From NCBI RefSeq assembly GCF_024298925.1, contig NZ_CP101283.1:496001-560000 (forward strand): a DNA stretch of 64,000 nt, in the 5' to 3' direction. Each line of letters begins with the position of its first letter. Positions within the stretch are counted from its first letter, which is position 1. A program made the translations under genes and the position numbers. This DNA comes from Phenylobacterium sp. LH3H17 (lineage in GTDB: Bacteria > Pseudomonadota > Alphaproteobacteria > Caulobacterales > Caulobacteraceae). Shown in pieces: positions 16,764 to 24,183 of the stretch. Below the pieces are notes generated by a model. The model saw only the letters and a program-made list of their open reading frames with translations, searched no databases and was not told the DNA's origin.

Positions 16764-17603
16764 ATGGCGTGCAACCTCGATTGGGTGATCTTGCTGGACT
16801 ACCTCAAGGTATTCCTCACTTGGCCCCCACTTGCCCTGATCGTAATCGTCATTTTCTTCAGAAGATTTGGAACGGAGATCGCTGTATTTCTTACGAACGT
16901 TAGGCCGAAGGGCGCAGTATTCGACCCGATGCCGGTGCAGCCTGTAGACCTCGCGCCCCCTAGGGATGGCGATCAAGCTGGCGAAGTCGCAGCGGTGGAG
17001 GCCGCTGAACAAAACGACCGACAGGAGGATGAGCCCGGTGGAGCTGCACCTGGGGATCGCCTAGTCGAGGTGCTTTTGACGAACAAGAAGAGAGAGGACG
17101 ACTTCCGATATTTGAACGGATTGCTCGTCCTAAGCACGCAGCAGTTGTTGGATATGTTGTTACTGGGTGGCGTAATGAGCATAGGCGAATTTAATTCAAG
17201 CTGGCCTGAGCTTTCGCCATCAAACAGATCGAACATTTTAACAGTGCTATACCAGCATGGCCTCATAGATGTTGTTGATGACCAAGTACATATTACCGAA
17301 AGAGGGCGCGAGTACGCAAATTGGCCCGAGAGACTTGCATGGGTTAGTGCGCAGCGGGGAGTATTTCAAAGCGCTATGGGTTTTGGAGTAAGCGCTCTAA
17401 ATCCGTCTGGTGGTAAGACCTTGTCGGAGCACAACGTCAGCCGCACGTACATAGGGCGCGCTAGTCCTATCAGCAGCGCCCTCGCTGAACGAACACGAAG
17501 GCTTCGCCATCAAGAGAAGCTGCGGGAACGAGTGGCGAGGGGCGCTCAGATGTCCACGCCATCGCAGCCGGAAGAGGGTGGTGACCCAGAAGGCGACAGA
17601 TAG
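16764..17603 (+). CDS. Unrecognised membrane-anchored protein with winged-helix-like domain
   Basis: 279 residues from the ATG behind GGAG; a TTG at 16737 would add nine residues. One membrane helix is evident at about residues 16-32 (VFLTWPPLALIVIVIFF), then a linker rich in Asp, Glu and Pro. A domain around residues 105-190 (YLNGLLVLSTQQLLDMLLLGG, LSPSNRSNILTVLYQHGLID, VHITERGREYA) looks like a winged helix. The C-terminus is basic then acidic. No family recognised. Divergent from the serine recombinase gene. It could be a membrane sensor or effector of the island; this is inference. Confidence 0.7.
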   Translation: MACNLDWVILLDYLKVFLTWPPLALIVIVIFFRRFGTEIAVFLTNVRPKGAVFDPMPVQPVDLAPPRDGDQAGEVAAVEAAEQNDRQEDEPGGAAPGDRLVEVLLTNKKREDDFRYLNGLLVLSTQQLLDMLLLGGVMSIGEFNSSWPELSPSNRSNILTVLYQHGLIDVVDDQVHITERGREYANWPERLAWVSAQRGVFQSAMGFGVSALNPSGGKTLSEHNVSRTYIGRASPISSALAERTRRLRHQEKLRERVARGAQMSTPSQPEEGGDPEGDR

Positions 17604-17649
17604 CTCCTTCAAAACAGTCTGGCACTTTCGAGGATTGGCTTTGGGTTGC

Positions 17650-18558
17650 CTAGGGATAAAGGGTCACCCGACTCCTTCGGGCCTCTTGATACCAGGCGCG
17701 GGCGGCTTGCCGGATAGTGTGGCTTGCGCCCGTGGTTTTTTCGTCTCTCAGCCGCACCCTCGTCCCGTATAACCACTTAGTCGAGTAGCCGACCCAACTC
17801 ACCGCGTTGCGTCGAGGGCTGAGGGTGAGCTGACGGATTGCGGATTTCCAAGAACCACCGGCTGCTCTTAGGGCGCTCCGGATTAGCTCGTCCTGTCCTT
17901 CGGGAATTTGAATAGCCCCGTGGAGGTGTGGTTGTTCGAGAGAGCCCTGTTCCACGGCAAACCAGAACGATGGGGTTGCTTCTGGGAACCGCTCCCGCAG
18001 GTGACGCCCGATCCGATCTTGAAGGTGTCGCGCCAGGCCCCGTCGATCCTGTTTGGCGTTCTGGACCACGAGTTCGTTCAGGTGGAGGGAGAAGGGAACC
18101 GCTTTCAATGACCAAGACGCCATCCCCCATCCGAGCATCTTCAAGTGTGGGTCGGCATGATCCCAATGAGGAAGCCCAACTTCCGGAATGATCCGTGTTC
18201 CGGAGACCTTCGCATCTCGCAATTGTTCTTTCGCGGCACTAACTGTATCGCTGCTCGACGGAGTCACGCGGACGGGCTGTCTAGAACGCAAAGACGTGTT
18301 GATAAAACTAAAGATTTTCTCGTCTCGGCGCTTGTCGGTTCGCCACGCCGATCTCGATTTTTCTGACCGAACTTTCCGGGGCTTTCCGCGCTCGCTATGC
18401 CAGATTACCTCCCTCTTCAGCCGCTGCTCCCCACGCCCTGACGCGCGGAACTTCATGGCTCTCAGCCGTTTCAAGCTCGGCGGAGGTGACCGCTCCGGTA
18501 GCGAGGTCTCATCATCAAAAACGGCTTCGACAGGAAGCGACGGACTACGCTCAGGCAT
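17650..18558 (-). CDS. HUH endonuclease / rolling-circle replication initiator-like protein
   Basis: 302 residues from the ATG at 18558 (residues before this in the same open frame are Ser-rich and overlap a better small ORF). The core contains FWFAVEQG...PHLHGAIQIPE with the HUH pair H211 and H213, followed by WVGYSTKWLYG with Y258 and K261 (YxxK, motif III). The spacing matches Rep proteins of rolling-circle plasmids and phages and some HUH transposases. It would nick one strand and attach through Tyr. Iteron-like repeats about 310-590 bp upstream of its start fit an origin or operator. Start uncertain. Confidence 0.72.
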   Translation of the reverse strand: MPERSPSLPVEAVFDDETSLPERSPPPSLKRLRAMKFRASGRGEQRLKREVIWHSERGKPRKVRSEKSRSAWRTDKRRDEKIFSFINTSLRSRQPVRVTPSSSDTVSAAKEQLRDAKVSGTRIIPEVGLPHWDHADPHLKMLGWGMASWSLKAVPFSLHLNELVVQNAKQDRRGLARHLQDRIGRHLRERFPEATPSFWFAVEQGSLEQPHLHGAIQIPEGQDELIRSALRAAGGSWKSAIRQLTLSPRRNAVSWVGYSTKWLYGTRVRLRDEKTTGASHTIRQAARAWYQEARRSRVTLYP

Positions 18559-18613
18559 CGCTGGGCTTGTAGCAGATTGTTGGCCGACTGCGGAGGGGGC
18601 GAAGGTCGGTCGG

Positions 18614-18850
18614 CTAGCCTTTAATCGCGCGGATGAACTCGCCCCTCCAATGGTCGGCTTCCCGAGCCGCAGCTCGAATGGCGGTGACCCGGTTGAGGAG
18701 TTCGCGCTGGTCTCCGCAGGGCTCAGTTGTGCGCAGGCCAAAGGTCCCGCTGACGATAGCTGAAAGGCGCGCAGGGAAGCTCGCTGGCGTCGATCGGGCG
18801 AGAAACCGCTGGATAGGTAGCGCTTGGGGAATGCGACCCCCTGCAAGCAT
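18614..18850 (-). CDS. Small hypothetical protein of the island
   Basis: 78 residues, starting MLAGGRIPQALPIQRFLARS and ending READHWRGEFIRAIKG. Third codon positions are more GC-rich in this frame than in the overlapping frame that extends the HUH gene, which is why I favour it. It lies 55 bp upstream of the HUH gene on the same strand, so the two are likely co-transcribed from the repeat-rich region upstream. No family recognised; a small DNA-binding or copy-control protein is possible but unsupported. Confidence 0.45.
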   Translation of the reverse strand: MLAGGRIPQALPIQRFLARSTPASFPARLSAIVSGTFGLRTTEPCGDQRELLNRVTAIRAAAREADHWRGEFIRAIKG

Positions 18851-19198
18851 CTATGTTGACCAACCAAGGGACCCTTATAGGTCTTATCCGCGATGGCTCA
18901 CTTGCGCGCCGAATGCACCTGGATATCTGGGAGCGAAGGGGGGCTTCTTCATCCGCAGGTGCTACGAATGGCACATTGGTTCGGACGCGTTAGGTAAGTT
19001 GGGCCGCCAGATGAGCATCTGCCCGCACAAATCGAAACACTATAACGGTTATTGGCCTCGGTTTTCCACATATAAGGGTCGGGACCTAATAGGTCCGGGC
19101 AATTTTGTTCGGTTTAGTAAAGGGTCCGTCGAAGTATAAGGGTCTGAATGCTTCATGGAATGAACCGGGTATCAGGGTCATTCTGGGTTGGATGTTTT
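18851..19198. other. A/T-rich non-coding region with iteron-like TATAAGGGTC repeats; possible origin or control region
   Basis: This 348-bp stretch has no convincing gene. TATAAGGGTC occurs exactly at 19071-19080 and 19135-19144, and inverted at 18870-18879 (GACCCTTATA); a relaxed copy, GTAAAGGGTCC, lies near 19117-19127. A palindrome GGACCTAATAGGTCC occupies 19082-19096. The region lies upstream of the small ORF and HUH gene and downstream of the integrase gene, as expected for a replication origin, Rep operator or integrase/excisionase arm sites. Confidence 0.6.
19071..19144 (+). repeat. Two direct TATAAGGGTC repeats with intervening palindrome
   Basis: Direct copies at 19071-19080 and 19135-19144, 64 bp apart from start to start (about six helical turns), with GGACCTAATAGGTCC at 19082-19096 immediately after the first. 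A third, inverted copy is at 18870-18879. Confidence 0.6.
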
Positions 19199-20974
19199 CT
19201 AAGACTTCGAGTATTTCGAGCGCAACGAGCTGAGATCAAGTCCGCGATAGTTCACGCGGCGGACATGTTCGTAGTGGCTCTCGATGCCAAGGTCATCCAG
19301 GTAGTTTGGGTCCATACCGACTTGAGCATGGCCCAATATCTGGTTCTGGTTTTGCGCAGGAACGCCATCGCGAGCCATCTGGGTCTTGAACGTATGGCGA
19401 AGCGAATAGAGTGTCGGCTTGGGCTTCCTATTCGTGATCGCTGGGATGTAGGTGTCGTTGATGCGCCTGATCCACCCAGCAGACGAGTACAGCTTTCTCG
19501 CGTCAGGTGAACTCTTCCACTCCGGAAAGAGGCGTCCCGCCTTCGGCTGCTTTGCGACGTAGGACGCAAACCCAAGCGCATCTAGTTCGGGGTGGATAGG
19601 AACTTGCCTTCGGGCGTTCTCGGTTTTGAACGCCGTGTACTCGTGATCGTCTGGATCGTCGGGATCGTACTCTGTCAGAATGTTAATATGCGGATAGCGA
19701 TGTCCCAGTTTCACATCGCTAACTTTCAATTGGGCCAACTCGCTGGGGCGCGCTCCGGTGAAGAGCATCAGCAGCGGAGCCCAAACTCGATGGTCCGCAA
19801 ACAAGTAGTCGCCTGGGGTGTTGGGGCGGATTGGTGACCTGCAACCGACGAAGGTTGGGTGGGCGAATAGGGCGTTTAGCTCCTCGATCTGGAAAGCCGA
19901 CTTCCGACCGCCCTTCTTTCTCGCACCCGGCACCTTCACCCCGGTGGCTGGGTTAAAGGCAACGGCGTCACGTGCATGCGCGAAAGCCAGCACCCACCGG
20001 AGGACCGCGAACTGTGTGTCCCGAATAGTGTTGGGACTCACTGTCCTGAATGGCTTCAGCTCGCCTTGGCGAGAGTTGTTTGCTCGAACAGCGTCACGCA
20101 GGCTCAAACCGGGGAAGCGTTGCATTGACCGATTAGGGCATTGAATTAGGAAATCGACGAAGTCCTGAATGTCGCCTTTTTCGATTTCGTAGATCGCTTT
20201 CTTCCGCGGGAGGAATGCTTCGAAATCGTCCGCAACTTTTCTGACTTTGTGCTGCCAAGATGCGCCGCTTGGCTGCGCAGAAAGAGCCCTCTCTGCCCAT
20301 TCGGAGAACGTCCAGCTAGCTCCACGCCCCTTCGGCATCTGTTGGCTCGGAACCAGGCGGTGATCGACCGTTGGAAGCGCCAACCCATGGGCTAGTTCGG
20401 ACCGTGCTTGCAGTTTGCCGACCTCCGCTTCGAACAACGCATCGGCGATCTGGCCCTGTTCATGCCCACCTACCGGAAGCCCCCTCTTCCGGCACTCAGC
20501 CTCGGCGCTGATCTGAAGCACTTCCTCGATGTCTCGTCTCAATAGCCATCTGGTCCGGAGTGCTCGCGTTGGATCGGCAAGCCCCGCAGCGGTCTGGGTT
20601 GCCCATTCGTCCTCGTCTGCGACCGCCATCTGGGCATCGGGCGTGCGGTTCACCCTGTGTTCCCGCTTAATCCCTTCAACGCCTTTGCTCCACACCTCGA
20701 AGGCGATCTGCTTCAAGAGGTCATCTGTGAGGATGGCTTCCGGTGCCGTTGTGGCTCCGGAAGCGTAGCTGCTCACTTGAGCTAGGCACCTTTCGAATAG
20801 TTCCTCGTACTCTTGCGCAGCGCGGCGAGCCTCAACGAGCTTCCTCGTTCTGAGTGATCTGTGGAACCACTCGGCCCCGCTGAATTCTGGGAAGTGGCGA
20901 ATGCTCAGAGGGACGCGGCGTCGGTATGCAAACCATCCGTCGCGGTCGAAGATGTGTGAGGGTACGCGGGGCAC
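19199..20974 (-). CDS. Tyrosine-type site-specific integrase
   Basis: 591 residues, long for the family. The N-terminal segment (HIFDRDGWFAYRRRVP) is the AP2-like arm found in island integrases. A SAM-like core-binding domain spans about 220-350. The catalytic domain has R409 (TGARPSELAQL), SLRHTFKTQMARDG with R526, H549 in ILGHAQ, and Y558 or Y568 as nucleophile; the first His of the usual HxLRH box is Tyr (Y523). It catalyses integration at the tRNA-Ser 3' end. Unusually it lies at the end of the element away from the tRNA, reading inward from attR. Confidence 0.93.
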   Translation of the reverse strand: MPRVPSHIFDRDGWFAYRRRVPLSIRHFPEFSGAEWFHRSLRTRKLVEARRAAQEYEELFERCLAQVSSYASGATTAPEAILTDDLLKQIAFEVWSKGVEGIKREHRVNRTPDAQMAVADEDEWATQTAAGLADPTRALRTRWLLRRDIEEVLQISAEAECRKRGLPVGGHEQGQIADALFEAEVGKLQARSELAHGLALPTVDHRLVPSQQMPKGRGASWTFSEWAERALSAQPSGASWQHKVRKVADDFEAFLPRKKAIYEIEKGDIQDFVDFLIQCPNRSMQRFPGLSLRDAVRANNSRQGELKPFRTVSPNTIRDTQFAVLRWVLAFAHARDAVAFNPATGVKVPGARKKGGRKSAFQIEELNALFAHPTFVGCRSPIRPNTPGDYLFADHRVWAPLLMLFTGARPSELAQLKVSDVKLGHRYPHINILTEYDPDDPDDHEYTAFKTENARRQVPIHPELDALGFASYVAKQPKAGRLFPEWKSSPDARKLYSSAGWIRRINDTYIPAITNRKPKPTLYSLRHTFKTQMARDGVPAQNQNQILGHAQVGMDPNYLDDLGIESHYEHVRRVNYRGLDLSSLRSKYSKS

Positions 20975-20986
20975 AAAATCACCACT

Positions 20987-21072
20987 TGTGATACGAGCTG
21001 TGGTGCGCGTTTCACACTCAACCTATTGATCGTCAAGTTTCTTTTATAGATCAGTATCCGGCGCGTATCACA
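20987..21072. promoter_or_regulatory. 9-bp inverted repeat between integrase start and attR
   Basis: TGTGATACG at 20987-20995 and CGTATCACA at 21064-21072 are perfect inverted copies about 70 bp apart, in the short A/T-rich gap between the integrase start codon and the attR core. Candidate arm-type or excisionase sites, or an integrase operator. Confidence 0.4.
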
Positions 21073-21080
21073 TGAAAGAG

Positions 21081-21097
21081 TCCCACCCTCTCCGCCA
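21081..21097. repeat. attR: duplicated 3' end of tRNA-Ser, 17-bp core
   Basis: TCCCACCCTCTCCGCCA, identical to the tRNA 3' end at 13966-13982. Chromosomal sequence with normal high GC resumes right after it. Confidence 0.9.
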
Positions 21098-21154
21098 CGC
21101 AATATCGCCTCGGCCGCCCTTGCCAGCGCCCGCGCCGGCGGCTTCACTGGCGGC

Positions 21155-22024
21155 ATGACCGAAGACAGTACGCGTGAACGCTCCCGCCGCACCCTGGAGA
21201 GCGCCCGCTCCCATTTCCAAGGCGACCCTTCCCTGGCCAACACCGTGTGGTACGGCCGCGTGCTGGGGTTCCGGTATCGGATAGACGAAGCCATCACGGT
21301 GTTCACCGAAGGGCTGGAGCGTTTTCCAGACTCCTTCGAACTCCTGCGTCAGCGCGGCCACCGTTTTCTATCGACCCGGCGGTTCGCCGAGGGACAGGCC
21401 GACCTTGCGCGCGCCGCGGACCTGATCGAGGGCATGTCGGAGTGGATCGAGCCGGACGGGATCGGCAACGAGCTTCCGGTGCCGGCGACCAGCATTCAGT
21501 TCAACACCTGGTATCACCTCGCCTTGGCGCACTATCTCCTGAGGGAGTGGGATGCGGCGGAGGCCGCCTACCGGCGGTGCCTGGAGTGGGTGCGCCCGGA
21601 GGACTATGACGGGCTAACCGCCTGCAACGACTGGCTTTACATGACCTTGCGCCGCAAGGGCGACGATGCCGCGGCGGATCAGGTTCTGGGGGCGATACCC
21701 GACGACTTGCCGGACGGGGCGTTCGTCGAGGGACCCTCCTATTATCGTCGTTTGCGGATGTACCGCGGGGAGCTTCGGCCCGAGGACCTGCTGAATCCCG
21801 ACAAGGGCTCCCAGGTGATCCACGACCTGGAGACCATCTACGCCACCCAGGGATATGGGGTCGGCAACTGGTATCTGTACAATGGGGAGATGGACCGCGC
21901 CCGTGAGGTGTTCGAGCAGATCCTCCAGGGCCGCAGCCGCTTCGCCTTCGGCTATATCGCCGCCGAGCGCGACCTGTGGGAAATGGCTGGCGGCGACCCG
22001 GGCAGGGTGACGATCCCCGCGTGA
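21155..22024 (+). CDS. TPR-repeat protein
   Basis: 289 residues, cytosolic (no signal peptide). Several helix pairs with tetratricopeptide spacing are visible: NTVWYGRVLGFRYRIDEAI, NTWYHLALAHYLLREWDAAEAAYRR and YNGEMDRAREVFEQIL. Such proteins act as scaffolds for protein partners. It is the first chromosomal gene after attR, starting 57 bp from it. The partner is unknown, and nothing suggests it belongs to the island, since its codon bias is that of the chromosome. Confidence 0.8.
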   Translation: MTEDSTRERSRRTLESARSHFQGDPSLANTVWYGRVLGFRYRIDEAITVFTEGLERFPDSFELLRQRGHRFLSTRRFAEGQADLARAADLIEGMSEWIEPDGIGNELPVPATSIQFNTWYHLALAHYLLREWDAAEAAYRRCLEWVRPEDYDGLTACNDWLYMTLRRKGDDAAADQVLGAIPDDLPDGAFVEGPSYYRRLRMYRGELRPEDLLNPDKGSQVIHDLETIYATQGYGVGNWYLYNGEMDRAREVFEQILQGRSRFAFGYIAAERDLWEMAGGDPGRVTIPA

Positions 22025-22040
22025 GGCAGCTTCGGCGCGC

Positions 22041-22208
22041 CTAGCGGGACATCCACGGTTTGGACTTGGACGAGGATTGGGCCGCGGCGGCCTGTTCGCG
22101 CTGGAACTTGCCGCCCCGAGGCGGCTGGGGCTTGGCGGCGATGGCGGCCTTCTTCAGCCGCAGGGCCTTCTGGATCGGAGTCTCGGAGGGCGGTGCGTCG
22201 TCGGCCAT
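22041..22208 (-). CDS. Small basic conserved-looking protein, 55 residues
   Basis: Begins MADDAPPSETPIQKALRLKK, continues AAIAAKPQPPRGGKFQREQA and ends KPWMSR; rich in Lys, Ala and Gln with a basic middle and no hydrophobic segment. It starts at an ATG behind a GAGGA-like site and ends 16 bp from the convergent TPR gene. GC-rich third positions and the composition support a real gene. I recall similar small proteins in Caulobacterales but cannot verify that here. Function unknown; basic charge would allow nucleic-acid or ribosome binding. Confidence 0.6.
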   Translation of the reverse strand: MADDAPPSETPIQKALRLKKAAIAAKPQPPRGGKFQREQAAAAQSSSKSKPWMSR

Positions 22209-22483
22209 GGTCAGCGTCCTCTTGATGAGGAGAGTCTAACGCCTGGGCCCGTCCCCTGTCCGGCGAAAAGCGCGCGCGGCCCGATTCTAGCCGCACTGTG
22301 ATTTCATTCCGGAAAAGATGGTTAACGAGGTGACGTCATGCGCCAGATCAACAAGCGTGGCAATAAATTTCCATTGCCGGACAGAATCGGCTGTGTTTCG
22401 CTCGAAATTGTTAAAGGTCATTAAGCATCCCGGGGCCGTGAACCTCCGGATACTGCGCAGTCCGGGATCATCAGGAGGGGCGT

Positions 22484-23677
22484 ATGAGGAAGCTTATGTT
22501 GTCCGCGGCCATGGCTCTGGTCGTCGGCGGGATTTCGACGCCGGCGACCTCGGCGACGATCGTGTTGAACAATCTGGGCGGCGTGGATTCTGGCAGTCAG
22601 GCGTTGTTCGGTTTCACCGCCGCGGCCGGGTTCTGGTCCAAGCGCCTCACCAACGACGTCACCATCAACCTGGATGTGCGCTTCCAGTCCCTGGGCCCGG
22701 GCGTCCTGGGTCAGGCCGGCAGCCGGTCCTTCGTGGTCGACACGGAGACCATCCAGAACCAGCTTGCCGCGGTCGGGTCGACGTCGCTGGACGCCATCGC
22801 GGTCGCCAACCTGCCGACCCTGACCCCAGGCGATTACGGGGTGGGCGCGTTGAGCGTGATCACGCCGGGCGATCTCGGCGGCGGTCTGGGCTCCAATGCC
22901 CTCACCCGCGTGCTGGACGCCGACGGCAGCGCCAACAACTCGTTCCTCGACGCCAACAGCGCCAACCTGAAGGCCCTTGGTTTCACCGGGTTCGGCAACG
23001 TCGCCGACGGCTCCATTTCGTTCAGCAGCGACTTCAATTTCGACTTCGACCCGTCGAACGGGATCGCCGACAACGCCATCGACTTCATCAGCGTGGCGGT
23101 ACACGAGATCGGCCACGTCCTGGGCTTCGTGAGCGGCGTCGACATCTATGATGTCCTTGGCTTCCCGGACGGCCCGCTGCTGACCGACCCGGCGCTGGGC
23201 ATGCTGCCGCTGGACGACTTCGCCATCGCCTCGGTGCTGGACCTCTACCGCTACAGCGGCGGCAATAGCGGCGTCGCGCTCGACTGGTCGGTGGGCGGCT
23301 CGCCGTTCTTCTCCATCGACGGGAAGACCATCTATGGCGGGGGCTACTTTTCGACGGGCGCGTACAACGGCGACGGCCGCCAGGCTTCGCACTGGAAGGA
23401 CAATCTGGTCGGTATGCCGCAGCTGGGCGCCCTGGACCCCACGGTGGCCTATGGCCAGGCGGGAAGGGTGACGTCGCTGGACCTGGCGGCCTTCGACGCC
23501 ATCGGCTGGAACATCGACTATGATGTGCTGAACTCGACCAGGTCCTACACCACCCGCGACATCTATTATGCGGCCATTCCGGAACCCACCACATGGGCGC
23601 TGACGATCACCGGCTTCTTCCTGATCGGCGGCGCCATGCGCCGGACCCGGCGCAATCCGGCGTTCGCGCGGGCCTGA
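22484..23677 (+). CDS. Exported zinc metalloprotease-like protein with PEP-CTERM anchor
   Basis: 397 residues with a perfect AGGAGG site. The N-terminal signal peptide is about 23 residues (LMLSAAMALVVGGISTPATSA). The zinc motif HEIGHVLGF is at 207-215, the HExxHxxGF form of metzincin-like peptidases. The C-terminus carries PEPTTWALTITGFFLIGG followed by an Arg cluster (RRTRR), the PEPxxWA-type exosortase sorting signal. The protein should be exported, cleaved or anchored by an exosortase system encoded elsewhere. The family is often listed as NF038122-type metalloprotease. Target proteins unknown. Confidence 0.88.
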   Translation: MRKLMLSAAMALVVGGISTPATSATIVLNNLGGVDSGSQALFGFTAAAGFWSKRLTNDVTINLDVRFQSLGPGVLGQAGSRSFVVDTETIQNQLAAVGSTSLDAIAVANLPTLTPGDYGVGALSVITPGDLGGGLGSNALTRVLDADGSANNSFLDANSANLKALGFTGFGNVADGSISFSSDFNFDFDPSNGIADNAIDFISVAVHEIGHVLGFVSGVDIYDVLGFPDGPLLTDPALGMLPLDDFAIASVLDLYRYSGGNSGVALDWSVGGSPFFSIDGKTIYGGGYFSTGAYNGDGRQASHWKDNLVGMPQLGALDPTVAYGQAGRVTSLDLAAFDAIGWNIDYDVLNSTRSYTTRDIYYAAIPEPTTWALTITGFFLIGGAMRRTRRNPAFARA

Positions 23678-23691
23678 CGGGGCGGCGCCTG

Positions 23692-24123
23692 GTGCTGCTG
23701 GTCGCGGTCCTGGGGATCGCAGCCGGCGGCCCGGCGTTCGCCCAGACCTCCGACTACCTGTTCGAGGCGGTCGATCCCTATCCGCGCCGCCAGGTGGGGG
23801 TGGTGCTGCAGGTGCGCATCCGCGACGCCGCCGGCCGGCCGCAGCATGGCGCCGCCATCCTGGACGCCAGCCTCGACAAGTCGCCCGACGGCCAGCCGGG
23901 CGCCTACGCCCCGGTCACCGTCCTGCCGACCGCCGACCATGGGGTCTACGCCTTCAAGACCGACCTCAACACCGACGGACGCTACCTGCTGACCCTCCGC
24001 GCGAAGCTGATGGGCGTGGCCCAGCCGGTCACCGGCACGGTGCTGTTCACCACCCCGGCGCCCAAGCCGACCGCGCCGCTCGTGGCGCCGGCCAAGGCGC
24101 CCGTTCGCAAGCCCAGGACTTAA
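23692..24123 (+). CDS. YtkA/FixH-like exported protein
   Basis: 143 residues from a GTG that opens a signal peptide (LLVAVLGIAAGGPAFAQ); the open frame extends upstream into the metalloprotease gene but has no better start. The mature part has an Ig-like beta pattern with VGVVLQVRIRDAAGRPQHGA, then GVYAFKTDLNTDGRYLLTL and VTGTVLFTT, typical of YtkA/FixH-like domains. It ends in a Pro/Ala/Lys-rich tail. Likely periplasmic; FixH-like proteins are linked to metal or oxidase assembly, but no such partner is nearby, so the role is open. Confidence 0.65.
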   Translation: MLLVAVLGIAAGGPAFAQTSDYLFEAVDPYPRRQVGVVLQVRIRDAAGRPQHGAAILDASLDKSPDGQPGAYAPVTVLPTADHGVYAFKTDLNTDGRYLLTLRAKLMGVAQPVTGTVLFTTPAPKPTAPLVAPAKAPVRKPRT

Positions 24124-24183
24124 CCGTTTCGTATTCGGAATGGGCCATGGTGCCGCCCGAACGGGAGCAAGGGTCGTGACCTC

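Noticed and set aside
18633..19139. 168-codon plus-strand frame across the repeat region
   Set aside because: Crosses the iteron-like repeats, has mixed composition without family features and opposes the better minus-strand small ORF.
19148..19510. 120-codon plus-strand frame at the 3' end of the integrase gene
   Set aside because: Antisense to the integrase catalytic domain; shadow frame.
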